Shown in pieces: positions 53,185-62,312 of a stretch of DNA of 64,000 nt. A program made the translations under genes and the position numbers. Each line of letters starts with the position of its first letter. Position 1 is the stretch's first letter. The DNA comes from Vibrio kanaloae (GTDB lineage: Bacteria; Pseudomonadota; Gammaproteobacteria; Enterobacterales; Vibrionaceae). Under the pieces are notes generated by a model. The model had not been told where the DNA came from and made no database searches. It saw only the letters and a program-made list of their open reading frames with translations. The stretch is taken from positions 496,001-560,000 of the forward strand of contig NZ_AP025497.1 in NCBI RefSeq assembly GCF_024347535.1, given 5' to 3'.

Positions 53185-55062
53185 ATGACAATCGAAATTA
53201 ATGTACCAGATATTGGTGCTGACGAGGTTGAAGTAACTGAGATTCTTGTAAACGTTGGCGACAAGGTTGAAGAAGAGCAGTCACTGATCACTGTTGAAGG
53301 CGACAAAGCTTCAATGGAAGTTCCAGCGTCTCAAGCGGGTATCGTTAAAGAGATCAAAGTAGCGGAAGGCGATTCAGTTTCTACTGGTTCTCTTATCATG
53401 ATTTTCGAAGCCGAGGGTGCAGCTGAAGCTGCACCTGCTCCAGCTGCAGAGGCAGCTCCAGTAGCTGCGCCTGCAGCGGCAGAGCTTAAAGAAGTTCACG
53501 TTCCTGATATCGGCGGTGATGAAGTTGAAGTAACTGAAATCATGGTTGCTATCGGTGATGCAGTAGAAGAAGAGCAATCTCTTCTTACTGTTGAAGGCGA
53601 CAAGGCTTCAATGGAAGTTCCTGCACCATTCGCTGGTATCGTTAAAGAAATCAAGATCGCTTCTGGTGATTCAGTTTCTACGGGTTCTCTAGTTATGGTA
53701 TTTGAAGTTGCTGGCTCAGGCGCAGCAGCTCCTGTAGCAGAAGCAGCACCAGTTGCAGCGGCTCCAGCAGCATCTGCTGAGAAAGAAGTAAACGTTCCAG
53801 ATATCGGTGGTGACGAAGTAGAAGTTACTGAAATCATGGTAGCGGTTGGCGATACAGTAGAAGAAGAGCAATCTTTAATTACTGTTGAAGGCGACAAAGC
53901 TTCAATGGAAGTACCAGCACCATTCGCTGGTACAGTAAAAGAGATCAAGATTGCAGCGGGCGACAAAGTGTCAACTGGCTCTCTAATCATGACTTTCGTC
54001 GTTGAAGGCGCAGCTCCTGTTGCTGCACCTGCACAAGCAGCAGCTCCAGCTCCTGCGGCGGCACCTGCTCCTAAAGCAGAAGCACCTGCAGCGGCTCCAG
54101 CAGCATCAGATGACTTCCAAGAGAACGGCGAGTATGCTCACGCATCTCCAGTTGTTCGTCGTCTAGCTCGTGAGTTCGGTGTAAACCTAGCAAAAGTTAA
54201 AGGTACTGGTCGTAAGAGCCGTGTACTTAAAGAAGACGTTCAGTCTTACGTTAAAGATGCACTTAAGCGTCTAGAGTCTGGTGCAGCGGCATCTGGCAAA
54301 GGCGGCGACGGTTCTGCTCTTGGTCTACTACCATGGCCAAAAGTTGATTTTAGCAAGTTCGGCGAAACTGAAGTTCAGAAGCTTTCTAAGATCAAGAAGA
54401 TCTCTGGCGCAAACCTACACCGTAACTGGGTAATGATCCCTCACGTTACACAGTGGGACAACGCAGACATCACTGAGCTAGAAGCATTCCGTAAAGAACA
54501 GAACGCAATCGAAGCGAAGAAAGACACTGGCATGAAGATCACACCACTTGTGTTCATCATGAAAGCTGTTGCTAAAGCGCTAGAAGCATTCCCAGCGTTT
54601 AACTCTTCTCTTTCTGAAGATGGCGAAAGCATCATTCTTAAGAAGTACGTAAACGTGGGTATCGCAGTTGATACACCAAACGGCCTAGTTGTTCCTGTTT
54701 TCAAAGACGTGAACAAGAAAGGCATTTACGAGCTATCTGAAGAACTAATGGTTGTTTCTAAGAAAGCACGTTCTGGCAAGTTAACAGCGGCAGACATGCA
54801 AGGCGGTTGTTTCACAATCTCTAGCCTTGGTGGTATTGGCGGTACTGCATTTACACCAATCGTAAATGCTCCAGAAGTAGGTATCCTAGGTGTATCTAAG
54901 TCTGAGATTAAGCCTGTTTGGAATGGTAAAGAGTTCCAACCACGTCTACAGCTTCCACTGTCTCTATCATACGACCACCGTGTGATCGATGGTGCAGAAG
55001 GTGCACGCTTCATTACTTTCCTAAACAGCGCGCTATCTGACATTCGTCGTCTAGTACTGTAA
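53185..55062 (+). CDS. aceF: Dihydrolipoyllysine acetyltransferase (E2 of pyruvate dehydrogenase)
   Basis: AceF is the E2 core that transfers acetyl groups to CoA. The 625-residue protein carries three N-terminal lipoyl domains, each with [11 protein letters not shown]; the lipoylated lysines are residues 41, 140 and 238. They are joined by Ala/Pro linkers. A peripheral subunit-binding domain follows ([34 protein letters not shown], about 314-350). The catalytic C-terminal domain ends with SYDHRVIDG (His598, Asp602). The lipoyl repeats are nearly alike at the DNA level. Confidence 0.98.
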   Translation: MTIEINVPDIGADEVEVTEILVNVGDKVEEEQSLITVEGDKASMEVPASQAGIVKEIKVAEGDSVSTGSLIMIFEAEGAAEAAPAPAAEAAPVAAPAAAELKEVHVPDIGGDEVEVTEIMVAIGDAVEEEQSLLTVEGDKASMEVPAPFAGIVKEIKIASGDSVSTGSLVMVFEVAGSGAAAPVAEAAPVAAAPAASAEKEVNVPDIGGDEVEVTEIMVAVGDTVEEEQSLITVEGDKASMEVPAPFAGTVKEIKIAAGDKVSTGSLIMTFVVEGAAPVAAPAQAAAPAPAAAPAPKAEAPAAAPAASDDFQENGEYAHASPVVRRLAREFGVNLAKVKGTGRKSRVLKEDVQSYVKDALKRLESGAAASGKGGDGSALGLLPWPKVDFSKFGETEVQKLSKIKKISGANLHRNWVMIPHVTQWDNADITELEAFRKEQNAIEAKKDTGMKITPLVFIMKAVAKALEAFPAFNSSLSEDGESIILKKYVNVGIAVDTPNGLVVPVFKDVNKKGIYELSEELMVVSKKARSGKLTAADMQGGCFTISSLGGIGGTAFTPIVNAPEVGILGVSKSEIKPVWNGKEFQPRLQLPLSLSYDHRVIDGAEGARFITFLNSALSDIRRLVL

Positions 55063-55076
55063 TTGAGAAAGTAATT

Positions 55077-55104
55077 ATTAAGGTGACTTTCGAGTCACCT
55101 TAAT
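55077..55104 (+). terminator. Perfect hairpin between aceF and lpd
   Basis: A perfect 12-bp stem (55077-55088 with 55093-55104) capped by a TTCG tetraloop lies 15 bp after aceF. The T tract after it is short (TTCTTTA), so it could be a leaky terminator or a 3'-end stabiliser. Confidence 0.65.
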
Positions 55105-55304
55105 TCTTTATATAAAGACTATTTTTAGAGAACAGTTTCCTGCATTTCTCATAATCTGACGGGGAATTGTTGTCTAGCTCACAGGCTAACTTAAAGCTAC
55201 TTTCACACTGTTAACATCTCTGTAAAATGTTTCCTGTTTGAAAGCCCAATAATTTTAAGAACATCTACTCAGCCTGTTAGGGATAATGACTACAAGAGGT
55301 CACA

Positions 55305-56735
55305 ATGAGCAAAGAAATTAAAGCCCAAGTTGTTGTACTTGGTTCAGGTCCTGCTGGCTACTCAGCGGCATTCCGTTGTGCGGATTTAGGTCTAGAAACA
55401 GTACTAGTTGAACGTTACAGCACTCTTGGTGGTGTATGTCTAAACGTTGGTTGTATTCCATCAAAAGCACTTCTTCATGTTTCTAAAGTAATCGAAGAAG
55501 CAAAAGCGATGGCAGAGCACGGCGTTGTATTCGGCGAGCCACAAACGGACATCAACAAAATCCGTATCTGGAAAGATAAAGTCGTTGACCAACTTACTGG
55601 CGGTCTTGGCGGTATGGCTAAGATGCGTAACGTGACTGTTGTTAACGGTTTCGGTAAGTTCACAGGTCCTAATAGCATTCTTGTTGAAGGCGAAGGCGAA
55701 GCAACAACGGTTAACTTCGACAACGCAATCATCGCTGCGGGTTCTCGTCCAATCAAACTTCCGTTCATCCCACATGAAGACCCACGTATTTGGGATTCTA
55801 CGGATGCACTAGAACTCAACGAAGTACCAGAAAAACTGCTTATCATGGGCGGTGGTATCATCGGTCTTGAGATGGGTACGGTTTACCATTCTCTAGGTTC
55901 TAAAGTTGAAGTTGTTGAGATGTTCGATCAAGTTATCCCTGCGGCGGATAAAGACATCGTTAAAGTTTTCACTAAGCGCATCAAAGACAAGTTTAAGCTT
56001 ATGCTTGAAACTAAAGTGACCGCGGTTGAAGCAAAAGAAGACGGTATCTACGTTTCAATGGAAGGCAAAAAAGCACCAGCTGAAGCTGAGCGTTACGATG
56101 CTGTTCTTGTTGCTATCGGTCGTGTTCCAAACGGTGCACTTATCGACGCTGAAAAAGCGGGTATCGAAGTTGATGAGCGTGGTTTCATCAATGTTGATAA
56201 GCAAATGCGTACTAACGTTTCTCACATTCACGCAATCGGTGATGTTGTTGGTCAACCAATGCTTGCTCACAAAGGTGTGCACGAAGGTCACGTAGCTGCG
56301 GAAGTTATCTCTGGTAAGAAGCACTACTTCGACCCTAAAGTAATCCCATCAATTGCGTACACTGAGCCAGAAGTTGCTTGGGTAGGTAAGACTGAGAAAG
56401 AAGCGAAAGCGGAAGGCCTGAACTACGAAGTTGCTACTTTCCCTTGGGCTGCTTCTGGTCGTGCAATCGCTTCTGACTGTGCAGACGGTATGACTAAGAT
56501 GATCTTCGATAAAGATACTCATCGCGTAATCGGTGGTGCTGTTGTTGGTACTAACGGTGGTGAACTTCTTGGTGAAATCGGCTTAGCAATCGAAATGGGT
56601 TGTGATGCAGAAGATATCGCTCTTACTATCCACGCTCACCCAACTCTACACGAGTCTGTTGGTCTAGCTGCGGAAGTATTCGAAGGTTCAATCACTGACC
56701 TTCCAAACAAGAAAGCAGTGAAAAAGAAGAAGTAA
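55305..56735 (+). CDS. lpd: Dihydrolipoyl dehydrogenase (E3)
   Basis: Lpd reoxidises dihydrolipoamide for pyruvate and 2-oxoglutarate dehydrogenases and the glycine cleavage system. The 476 residues have the FAD site VVLGSGPAGYSAA, the redox disulfide in GGVCLNVGC (Cys45 and Cys50), the NAD site LIMGGGIIGLEMGTVY and the C-terminal catalytic HAHPTLHES. It is 242 bp after aceF with a hairpin between, so it probably also has its own promoter, as in E. coli. No operator was assigned there. Confidence 0.98.
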   Translation: MSKEIKAQVVVLGSGPAGYSAAFRCADLGLETVLVERYSTLGGVCLNVGCIPSKALLHVSKVIEEAKAMAEHGVVFGEPQTDINKIRIWKDKVVDQLTGGLGGMAKMRNVTVVNGFGKFTGPNSILVEGEGEATTVNFDNAIIAAGSRPIKLPFIPHEDPRIWDSTDALELNEVPEKLLIMGGGIIGLEMGTVYHSLGSKVEVVEMFDQVIPAADKDIVKVFTKRIKDKFKLMLETKVTAVEAKEDGIYVSMEGKKAPAEAERYDAVLVAIGRVPNGALIDAEKAGIEVDERGFINVDKQMRTNVSHIHAIGDVVGQPMLAHKGVHEGHVAAEVISGKKHYFDPKVIPSIAYTEPEVAWVGKTEKEAKAEGLNYEVATFPWAASGRAIASDCADGMTKMIFDKDTHRVIGGAVVGTNGGELLGEIGLAIEMGCDAEDIALTIHAHPTLHESVGLAAEVFEGSITDLPNKKAVKKKK

Positions 56736-56764
56736 TTCTTCTTTAGCCACTCGCGAATGTTTTT

Positions 56765-56794
56765 AAAAGCCGCTGATTCGTCAGCGGTTTTTTT
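56765..56794 (+). terminator. Rho-independent terminator after lpd
   Basis: A stem of 12 pairs including G-U (56765-56776 with 56781-56792) and TTCG loop is followed by T residues. Confidence 0.9.
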
Positions 56795-56823
56795 ATGCAT
56801 GAAGAAAAGAGCAGAAACACTTT

Positions 56824-56851
56824 ATTCGAGATTCGAGATTCGAGATACGAG
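56824..56851 (+). repeat. 7-bp tandem repeat in the lpd-luxR gap
   Basis: Three exact copies of ATTCGAG and a fourth with one change (ATACGAG), head to tail. It lies between convergent genes and is non-coding. Confidence 0.9.
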
Positions 56852-56884
56852 TACGCTACGGGATGCGAATATCGACTACACTCC

Positions 56885-56919
56885 ACAAAAAAAGGGCTGA
56901 CCCATTAGGTCAACCCTTT
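56885..56919 (-). terminator. Terminator after the luxR-type regulator
   Basis: On the minus strand, a stem formed by 56917-56919 down to 56908 against 56891-56902, with one G-U pair, is followed by T residues (complement of 56886-56893). It lies 18 nt beyond the stop at 56937. Confidence 0.75.
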
Positions 56920-56936
56920 AACAATTTATCTCGAAT

Positions 56937-57542
56937 CTACTTATAAATACACAACATGTTTAAGTAGCTGTCTGTTAAGTTTTCTTGCTCTTCTGGCGTT
57001 TCGAGACGTTTTGCTTGAATGAATAACGAGTAGCAGATGCCGTGAAATAGGTTCGCAAGATGCTTAGGATCATGCTCATCACACACATCTCCACGCTCAA
57101 TCGCCTTACTAAACATATTTTGTAATAACATTTGGTTAGTGCGGTTGGTTGTGACAAATAAAGGCCATACTTCATCACGAGTTGATGCGCTCCACTCGAA
57201 CCAAACATTCAGCCAATGGCTATCTTGAGCCACTAAGTTAACCATTTCAGTGGCAATATTATGTAGATTTTTTTTCGCGTGAATATCGAGATCGATATTA
57301 TCTGAAAGGAAGTTAGAGAATTGGCGTACGACATGATTCAGTACTTCATCGACCAGATCTTCTCGGGTAGGGAAATAGTTAAATACAGTTGCTACAGACA
57401 CCTGAGCAATATCTGCGATATCTGCGTGGCCACCTCGGCCAATGCCGCGGCGAGAGAATACCTCAAGTGCGATTTCCATCAATTGAAGTTTTCTTTTTAA
57501 GGGTGAAAGCCTAGTTCTAGGCCTCTTAGATATTGAGTCCAT
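56937..57542 (-). CDS. luxR: Quorum-sensing master regulator, LuxR/HapR/OpaR family (TetR type)
   Basis: A 201-residue TetR-family protein starting MDSISKRPRTRLSPLKRK. The helix-turn-helix region has RGGHADIADIAQVSVATVFNYFPTREDLVDEVLNHVVRQFSNFLSDNIDLD. The ligand domain contains WLNVWFEWSASTRDEVWPLF and ANLFHGICYSLFIQA. This is the V. harveyi LuxR / V. cholerae HapR / V. fischeri LitR group, not the AHL-receptor LuxR. It is adjacent to hpt as hapR is. The C terminus stops at CIYK, shorter than V. harveyi LuxR by three residues. The in-frame start at 57623 is discounted because a promoter lies over it. Confidence 0.95.
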   Translation of the reverse strand: MDSISKRPRTRLSPLKRKLQLMEIALEVFSRRGIGRGGHADIADIAQVSVATVFNYFPTREDLVDEVLNHVVRQFSNFLSDNIDLDIHAKKNLHNIATEMVNLVAQDSHWLNVWFEWSASTRDEVWPLFVTTNRTNQMLLQNMFSKAIERGDVCDEHDPKHLANLFHGICYSLFIQAKRLETPEEQENLTDSYLNMLCIYK

Positions 57543-57554
57543 TTTATTTTCCTT

Positions 57555-57560
57555 GCCAAC
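57555..57560 (-). promoter_or_regulatory. Candidate Qrr sRNA pairing site in the luxR leader
   Basis: On the minus strand GUUGGC lies directly before the AAGGA ribosome-binding site of luxR. Qrr small RNAs of vibrios pair through a conserved GCCAAC stretch with this part of the hapR/luxR leader. The match here is six bases plus weaker flanks, so support is moderate. Confidence 0.5.
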
Positions 57561-57602
57561 GATTTTTATATTAATGATTTTATTATTATTTAAGCCAGGA
57601 TG

Positions 57603-57631
57603 AGTGTAATAGTGCATATGCAAATGGTCAA
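57603..57631 (-). promoter_or_regulatory. Promoter of the luxR-type gene
   Basis: On the minus strand TTGACC (57631-57626) and TACACT (57608-57603) are separated by 17 bp. The expected start near 57596 gives a leader of about 54 nt. Confidence 0.65.
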
Positions 57632-57875
57632 TCCTTTGAGCGTGTTTATAGACAGTTACATCAAACTTGATACATAAAGCGTGATCAGTATGAATGTGAA
57701 AGTAAGCGAGTATGAGGCAAGGTATCCGTACCTATCTCATTGAGAATCTCACAGTAAATTTGAACCATAAGGTGGTGTGGGTATTTGAGCAATGCTAGAC
57801 TTACGCACAAATTGAGCGGCACCAATGGCAAAGCTGTCTACACTTGTCGCAATCACCAAATAAAATGAGAGCAGT

Positions 57876-58406
57876 ATGAAGCATACAGTTGAAGTCATGA
57901 TCTCTGAGCAAGAAGTTCAGGATCGAGTGAACGAACTAGGCAAACAGATCACGGAGCACTATAAAGGGAGTGAAGATCTCGTTTTAGTTGGCTTATTACG
58001 TGGATCTTTTGTCTTTATGGCGGATCTTGCTCGTGCTATCGATTTAACTCACCAAGTTGATTTCATGACCGCATCTAGCTACGGCAATGGCACGGAAAGC
58101 TCACGTGATGTTCGTATTTTGAAAGATCTTGATGATGATATCCAAGGTAAAGACGTTCTACTTGTCGAAGACATTATCGATACTGGTAACACACTGACTA
58201 AAGTGAAAGAGATTTTGAGCCTACGCGGTCCTAAATCTATCGAAATTTGTACACTGTTGGATAAGCCTTCTCGCCGTGAAGTGATTGTAGATACTAAATG
58301 GATTGGTTTTGAAATTCCTGATGAGTTCGTTGTTGGTGTGGGTATCGACTACGCACAAAAATACCGTCACTTACCATACATCGGTAAAGTGGTTCCTCAA
58401 GAGTAA
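57876..58406 (+). CDS. hpt: Hypoxanthine phosphoribosyltransferase
   Basis: Hpt salvages hypoxanthine to IMP using PRPP. The 176 residues have the PRPP-binding motif [14 protein letters not shown], the flexible-loop segment [13 protein letters not shown], and the C-terminal [21 protein letters not shown]. It is divergent from the luxR-type gene and convergent with can. The hpt-can pair is as in E. coli. Confidence 0.97.
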   Translation: MKHTVEVMISEQEVQDRVNELGKQITEHYKGSEDLVLVGLLRGSFVFMADLARAIDLTHQVDFMTASSYGNGTESSRDVRILKDLDDDIQGKDVLLVEDIIDTGNTLTKVKEILSLRGPKSIEICTLLDKPSRREVIVDTKWIGFEIPDEFVVGVGIDYAQKYRHLPYIGKVVPQE

Positions 58407-58438
58407 AGTAATTACGACTCTGTTGAATGAAAATAAAG

Positions 58439-58468
58439 AAGGCTCGCATTATGCGAGCCTTTTTTTTA
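58439..58468 (+). terminator. Rho-independent terminator after hpt
   Basis: A 10-bp stem (58439-58448 with 58452-58461) with a short loop ends in a run of T residues. The converging can transcript ends nearby. Confidence 0.9.
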
Positions 58469-58510
58469 TCTATCAAAAACTAGTCAGGATAGAAGTGAGT
58501 AAGGCTGATT

Positions 58511-59170
58511 TTAGCCAAGAATTGGCGTCGACAAGATCTTATTGAGCGCATCTAAGTGGCTACTCTCTAATGTGTCATTGCTTGAGCAACGTACGCCAAG
58601 GTCTTGCAGTTTGCCATTGCCTATACCATAAACAACGCCGTGGATTTCAACGTCTTGACCGCGTTCCCATGCCGTTTGTAGGATGGTTGAATTGCCTAGG
58701 TTATAAACTTGTTCTGCGACGTTAATTTCGCATAGTTTGTCACCCCATTGTTCACGAGGTAAAGACTCAATTTGCTTACGATATTTTAGGTAGTTGTCAC
58801 GGATGTGAAGTAACCAGTTATTGATCAAGCCAAGCTTAGGGTTATCTATCGCAGCATTAACACCGCCACAACCGTAGTGGCCACAGATAATAATGTGTTT
58901 AACTTTGAGTACATCCACAGCGTACTGTACAACAGATAAGCAGTTCAGGTCGGTATGAACCACTTGGTTGGCCACATTTCGGTGAACAAACAGTTCGCCA
59001 GAATACAAACCGGTGAGACGCTCGGCCGGTACACGGCTATCAGAGCAGCCGATCCATAGGAAACCAGGATTTTGCCCTTCTTCAAGCGTAGTAAAGTATT
59101 CAGGGCGTTCAGAGCGAATTGACTCTGACCATTTAGAATTGTTTTCAAAAAGCTGTTTAATTTCTGGCAT
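58511..59170 (-). CDS. can: Beta-class carbonic anhydrase
   Basis: Can interconverts CO2 and bicarbonate, supplying bicarbonate for carboxylases. The 219 residues match E. coli Can (220). Zinc ligands are Cys42, His98 and Cys101 ([10 protein letters not shown] and CGHYGCGG), with Asp44 and Arg46 as the catalytic dyad. Its start at 59170 is divergent from the SulP gene at 59415, with a 244-bp shared region. It lies between hpt and yadGH as in E. coli. Confidence 0.97.
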   Translation of the reverse strand: MPEIKQLFENNSKWSESIRSERPEYFTTLEEGQNPGFLWIGCSDSRVPAERLTGLYSGELFVHRNVANQVVHTDLNCLSVVQYAVDVLKVKHIIICGHYGCGGVNAAIDNPKLGLINNWLLHIRDNYLKYRKQIESLPREQWGDKLCEINVAEQVYNLGNSTILQTAWERGQDVEIHGVVYGIGNGKLQDLGVRCSSNDTLESSHLDALNKILSTPILG

Positions 59171-59414
59171 TTTGCGTCTTACATCCCTTAATTAAGAATC
59201 ACAACTATACACAATGTTACAAATTCAATCTTGTAAAAACTGTGTCAAATAGTGCTCATCTGACGTGTTCTAGTCGTTAAATTTATTAACTTAGGTTAGA
59301 AGCTTTGATTTGGTTATAAGGCATGAATAATGTGATTAAATTAACACTTTCTGTGCGAGTAATTCATTTGCTAAAGTTATAAGGTTTGTCATTTCATCAT
59401 CGGGAAGGTGTATT

Positions 59415-61088
59415 TTGTTTGGAAGTCGTTTTACGGATATCAACCTCAAAGGGGATATGTTTGGTGGTGTGACAACCGCCATCATCTCACTACCTTTAGC
59501 GTTGGCATTTGGTGTAGCTTCTGGTGCGGGGGCTGAAGCTGGTCTGTGGGGCGCTATCATGGTCGGTTTGTTTGCGGCGCTGTTTGGCGGTTCGAGTAGT
59601 TTGATATCAGAGCCAACCGGACCAATGACGGTAATCATGACGGCCGTGATGACGAGTATGGTGGCCAAGTACCCTGAAACCGGAATGGCAATGACCTTCA
59701 CAGTCGTTATGATGGCGGGGGCATTTCAGATATTACTCGGGACACTAAAGCTAGGAAAATACGTTACTTTGATGCCATATAGCGTGATTTCCGGATTTAT
59801 GTCGGGCATCGGCGTTATTCTGATTATCTTACAGCTTTCGCCATTATTAGGGCACGCCGCTCCATCTGGTGGAGTGATGGGCACTCTCTCTGTGCTTCCT
59901 GATACGTTGGCTAATTTAAAAGTCAGCGAGTTGTTTCTAGGTACGTTGACGCTCGGCATTCTCTTTGGCTTCCCTGCAAAGTATCGCAAGTATGTGCCAG
60001 CACAACTGGTTGCGTTAGTTGTTGTAACTCTTTTATCGGTTATCATTTTCGACACTGACTCTATCCGCCGTATTGGTGAAATACCGGCGGGTTTACCTTC
60101 ATTAGTTATTCCTACCATTAGTCCTGATCAATTTACCACTATGGTTATTGATGCCTTGGTGCTTGGTACTCTTGGTTGTATTGATACGCTTCTTACCGCG
60201 GTGATCGGAGACTCACTGACACGTAAAGAGCACGACTCCGACAAGGAACTTAGAGGGCAAGGCATCGCTAATATGCTTTCTGGTCTATTCGGAGCATTGC
60301 CTGGTGCGGGTGCCACCATGGGAACCGTAACCAACATTCAGGTCGGTGCACGTTCTCCGCTATCTGGTGTTATTCGTGCCTTAGTGTTGGCGTTGGTGGT
60401 ATTGGTCGCGGGTGGCTTAACCGAGCCGATTCCTATGGCGGTATTGGCTGGCATCGCCATGTATGTGGGTTTCAACATCCTCGATTGGAGTTTCATTCAG
60501 CGGGCACATAAGGTGAGTTACACAGGTATGGGCGTGATGTACGGCGTGATGCTGCTAACCGTTTTTGTTGACTTGATTATTGCCGTTGGACTTGGTGTGT
60601 TTATCTCGAATATCTTGATCATCGAAAGGTTAAGCAGAGAGCAAGCTCGGCAAGTTAAGGCCATCAGTGATGGTGATGATGAAGAGGACATTCCGCTGAC
60701 AGATAGCGAACGTCAACTGCTAGATAGCGCTAACGGGAAGGTGTTGTTTTTCTATCTTTCTGGCCCAATGATCTTTAGTGTTTCAAAGGCTATTTCACGT
60801 CAGCATTCAAGCATCTCTGATTATGAAGTGATGATCTTAGATCTCACGGACGTGCCTATGATTGATGTAACGGTCGGACTTGCTCTAGAAAATGCTATTA
60901 AAGATGCTTTAGATGCACAGTGCGAAGTATACCTGCTGTGTCCTAATGAGAATACCCGTCAACAATTAGAGAAGTTTCACGTACTTGATTTGGTACCTGA
61001 ATCCAATACTTATCGATTTAGATACGAAGCACTGACGGCGGCAACAAGCTATGTTGATAGGGATGAGCATCAATTTGAATCGGTCTAA
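59415..61088 (+). CDS. SulP family anion transporter with STAS domain
   Basis: A 557-residue member of the SLC26/SulP family. About ten to fourteen hydrophobic segments span residues 10-410, beginning FGGVTTAIISLPLALAFGVASGAGAEAGLWGAI, with the typical GSSSLISEPTGPMTVIMTAVMTS. The cytoplasmic STAS domain is at about 435-540 (VLFFYLSGPMIFSVSKAIS to LLCPNENTRQQLEKFHVLDL). The start appears to be TTG at 59415, with GGAAGG 6-10 nt upstream; GTG at 59408 is out of frame. SulP proteins carry sulfate or bicarbonate (BicA/DauA type). Its location beside the carbonic anhydrase gene favours bicarbonate, but this is inference. Confidence 0.88.
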   Translation: MFGSRFTDINLKGDMFGGVTTAIISLPLALAFGVASGAGAEAGLWGAIMVGLFAALFGGSSSLISEPTGPMTVIMTAVMTSMVAKYPETGMAMTFTVVMMAGAFQILLGTLKLGKYVTLMPYSVISGFMSGIGVILIILQLSPLLGHAAPSGGVMGTLSVLPDTLANLKVSELFLGTLTLGILFGFPAKYRKYVPAQLVALVVVTLLSVIIFDTDSIRRIGEIPAGLPSLVIPTISPDQFTTMVIDALVLGTLGCIDTLLTAVIGDSLTRKEHDSDKELRGQGIANMLSGLFGALPGAGATMGTVTNIQVGARSPLSGVIRALVLALVVLVAGGLTEPIPMAVLAGIAMYVGFNILDWSFIQRAHKVSYTGMGVMYGVMLLTVFVDLIIAVGLGVFISNILIIERLSREQARQVKAISDGDDEEDIPLTDSERQLLDSANGKVLFFYLSGPMIFSVSKAISRQHSSISDYEVMILDLTDVPMIDVTVGLALENAIKDALDAQCEVYLLCPNENTRQQLEKFHVLDLVPESNTYRFRYEALTAATSYVDRDEHQFESV

Positions 61089-61393
61089 GCTTAAATCGAC
61101 CTCATTACTCAATTGGTTTTAAGCTGTTGTTCAGCATCGATTCATCGTTATGAGTGCCGTTAAGTGAATGACTTAGCGGCATTTTTATTTTTACAGAGTA
61201 CAAAAACTATCAAGCTTTCAAAAGAAACGGATAATCGATATTTGTATTCATCGTAATTCAACGATAAACTTGTTTGCAAAATGGCCGAGTAAACAAGTTT
61301 GGGTTAGTTTTCTGCTAGCTCGTTTTAAGCATTACTCTCTTCCTCAAGCTCGGTCATCAACATCTTATCTATAGCAAATGGCAGTCTATCTCT
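61089..61393. other. SulP-yadG intergenic region
   Basis: These 305 bp hold the SulP terminator (61155-61190) and no gene. Downstream of it the DNA is AT-rich with no promoter motif that I can assign with confidence. Confidence 0.6.
61155..61190 (+). terminator. Rho-independent terminator after the SulP gene
   Basis: An 11-bp stem (61155-61165 with 61171-61181, one G-U) with a 5-nt loop leads into TTTTTATTTTT. Confidence 0.85.
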
Positions 61394-62311
61394 ATGTATG
61401 CATTAGAAATTGAGCAATTAAGAAAAACTTATGCTGGGGGCTTCGAGGCTCTGAAGGGCGTTAGTTTACAAGTAGAAAAAGGCGACTTTTACGCACTACT
61501 TGGTCCAAATGGTGCGGGTAAATCAACCACTATTGGTGTTATCTCTTCACTGGTAAATAAAACGTCAGGCAAGGTTAAAGTGTTCGGCTACGACATTGAT
61601 ACCGATCTAGAGTTGGCGAAGCAGAACTTAGGCCTTGTGCCTCAAGAGTTTAACTTTAACCCGTTCGAGACCGTTGAACAGATCGTGCTGCAACAAGCGG
61701 GTTATTACGGCGTGCCAAAAGCATTGGCGAAAGAGCGAGCGAAAAAGTACCTATCTCAACTCGATTTGTGGGAAAAGCGTGGCGAACGTGCGCGTAACTT
61801 GTCTGGTGGTATGAAGCGTCGTTTGATGATCGCGCGTGCATTGATGCATGAACCTCATTTGTTGATCCTTGATGAACCAACAGCAGGCGTTGATATTGAA
61901 CTGCGTCGTTCAATGTGGGAGTTCCTGAAAGAGATCAACGAAAAGCAGGGTATTACCATTATCTTGACCACGCACTACTTAGAAGAAGCGGAAATGCTGT
62001 GTCGCAACATTGGTATTATCAATCGCGGTGAGCTGATTGAGAACACAACCATGAAAGCGCTGTTGGGTAAATTGAGTGCTGAGACCTTTATTCTGGATCT
62101 GGAAGAGGGCGCGACTGAACCTAAGCTTGAAGGTGTGAATAGCCAAGTGATGTTTAATGGCTCGCTAGAAATCGAAATAGACAAGAACCTAGGTTTGAAT
62201 ACCATCTTTGCTCAATTGAGCGAGCAACAGGTTAAAGTTCTCTCTATGCGTAACAAAGCAAATCGTCTAGAAGAGTTATTTGTGAGTATCGTCCGTGAGG
62301 GGAGTAAATAA
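61394..62311 (+). CDS. yadG: ABC transporter ATP-binding protein YadG
   Basis: A 305-residue ABC ATPase of the ABC-2 export group. Walker A is GPNGAGKST (residues 37-45), the signature is LSGGMKRRLM, Walker B is LLILDEPTAGVD and the H-loop is TTHYLEEAEML. A C-terminal extension of about 70 residues (MFNGSLEIEIDKNLG) is typical. The stop is followed 1 bp later by yadH, so they form one transporter. In E. coli yadGH also follows can; the substrate is unknown. Confidence 0.93.
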   Translation: MYALEIEQLRKTYAGGFEALKGVSLQVEKGDFYALLGPNGAGKSTTIGVISSLVNKTSGKVKVFGYDIDTDLELAKQNLGLVPQEFNFNPFETVEQIVLQQAGYYGVPKALAKERAKKYLSQLDLWEKRGERARNLSGGMKRRLMIARALMHEPHLLILDEPTAGVDIELRRSMWEFLKEINEKQGITIILTTHYLEEAEMLCRNIGIINRGELIENTTMKALLGKLSAETFILDLEEGATEPKLEGVNSQVMFNGSLEIEIDKNLGLNTIFAQLSEQQVKVLSMRNKANRLEELFVSIVREGSK

Positions 62312-62312
62312 T

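Noticed and set aside
53496..53990. 164-codon antisense ORF inside aceF
   Set aside because: It arises from the repeated lipoyl coding sequence and biased codons; no start region or family features.
54726..55043. 105-codon minus-strand ORF in the aceF 3' end
   Set aside because: Antisense of the highly conserved catalytic domain; explained by codon bias.
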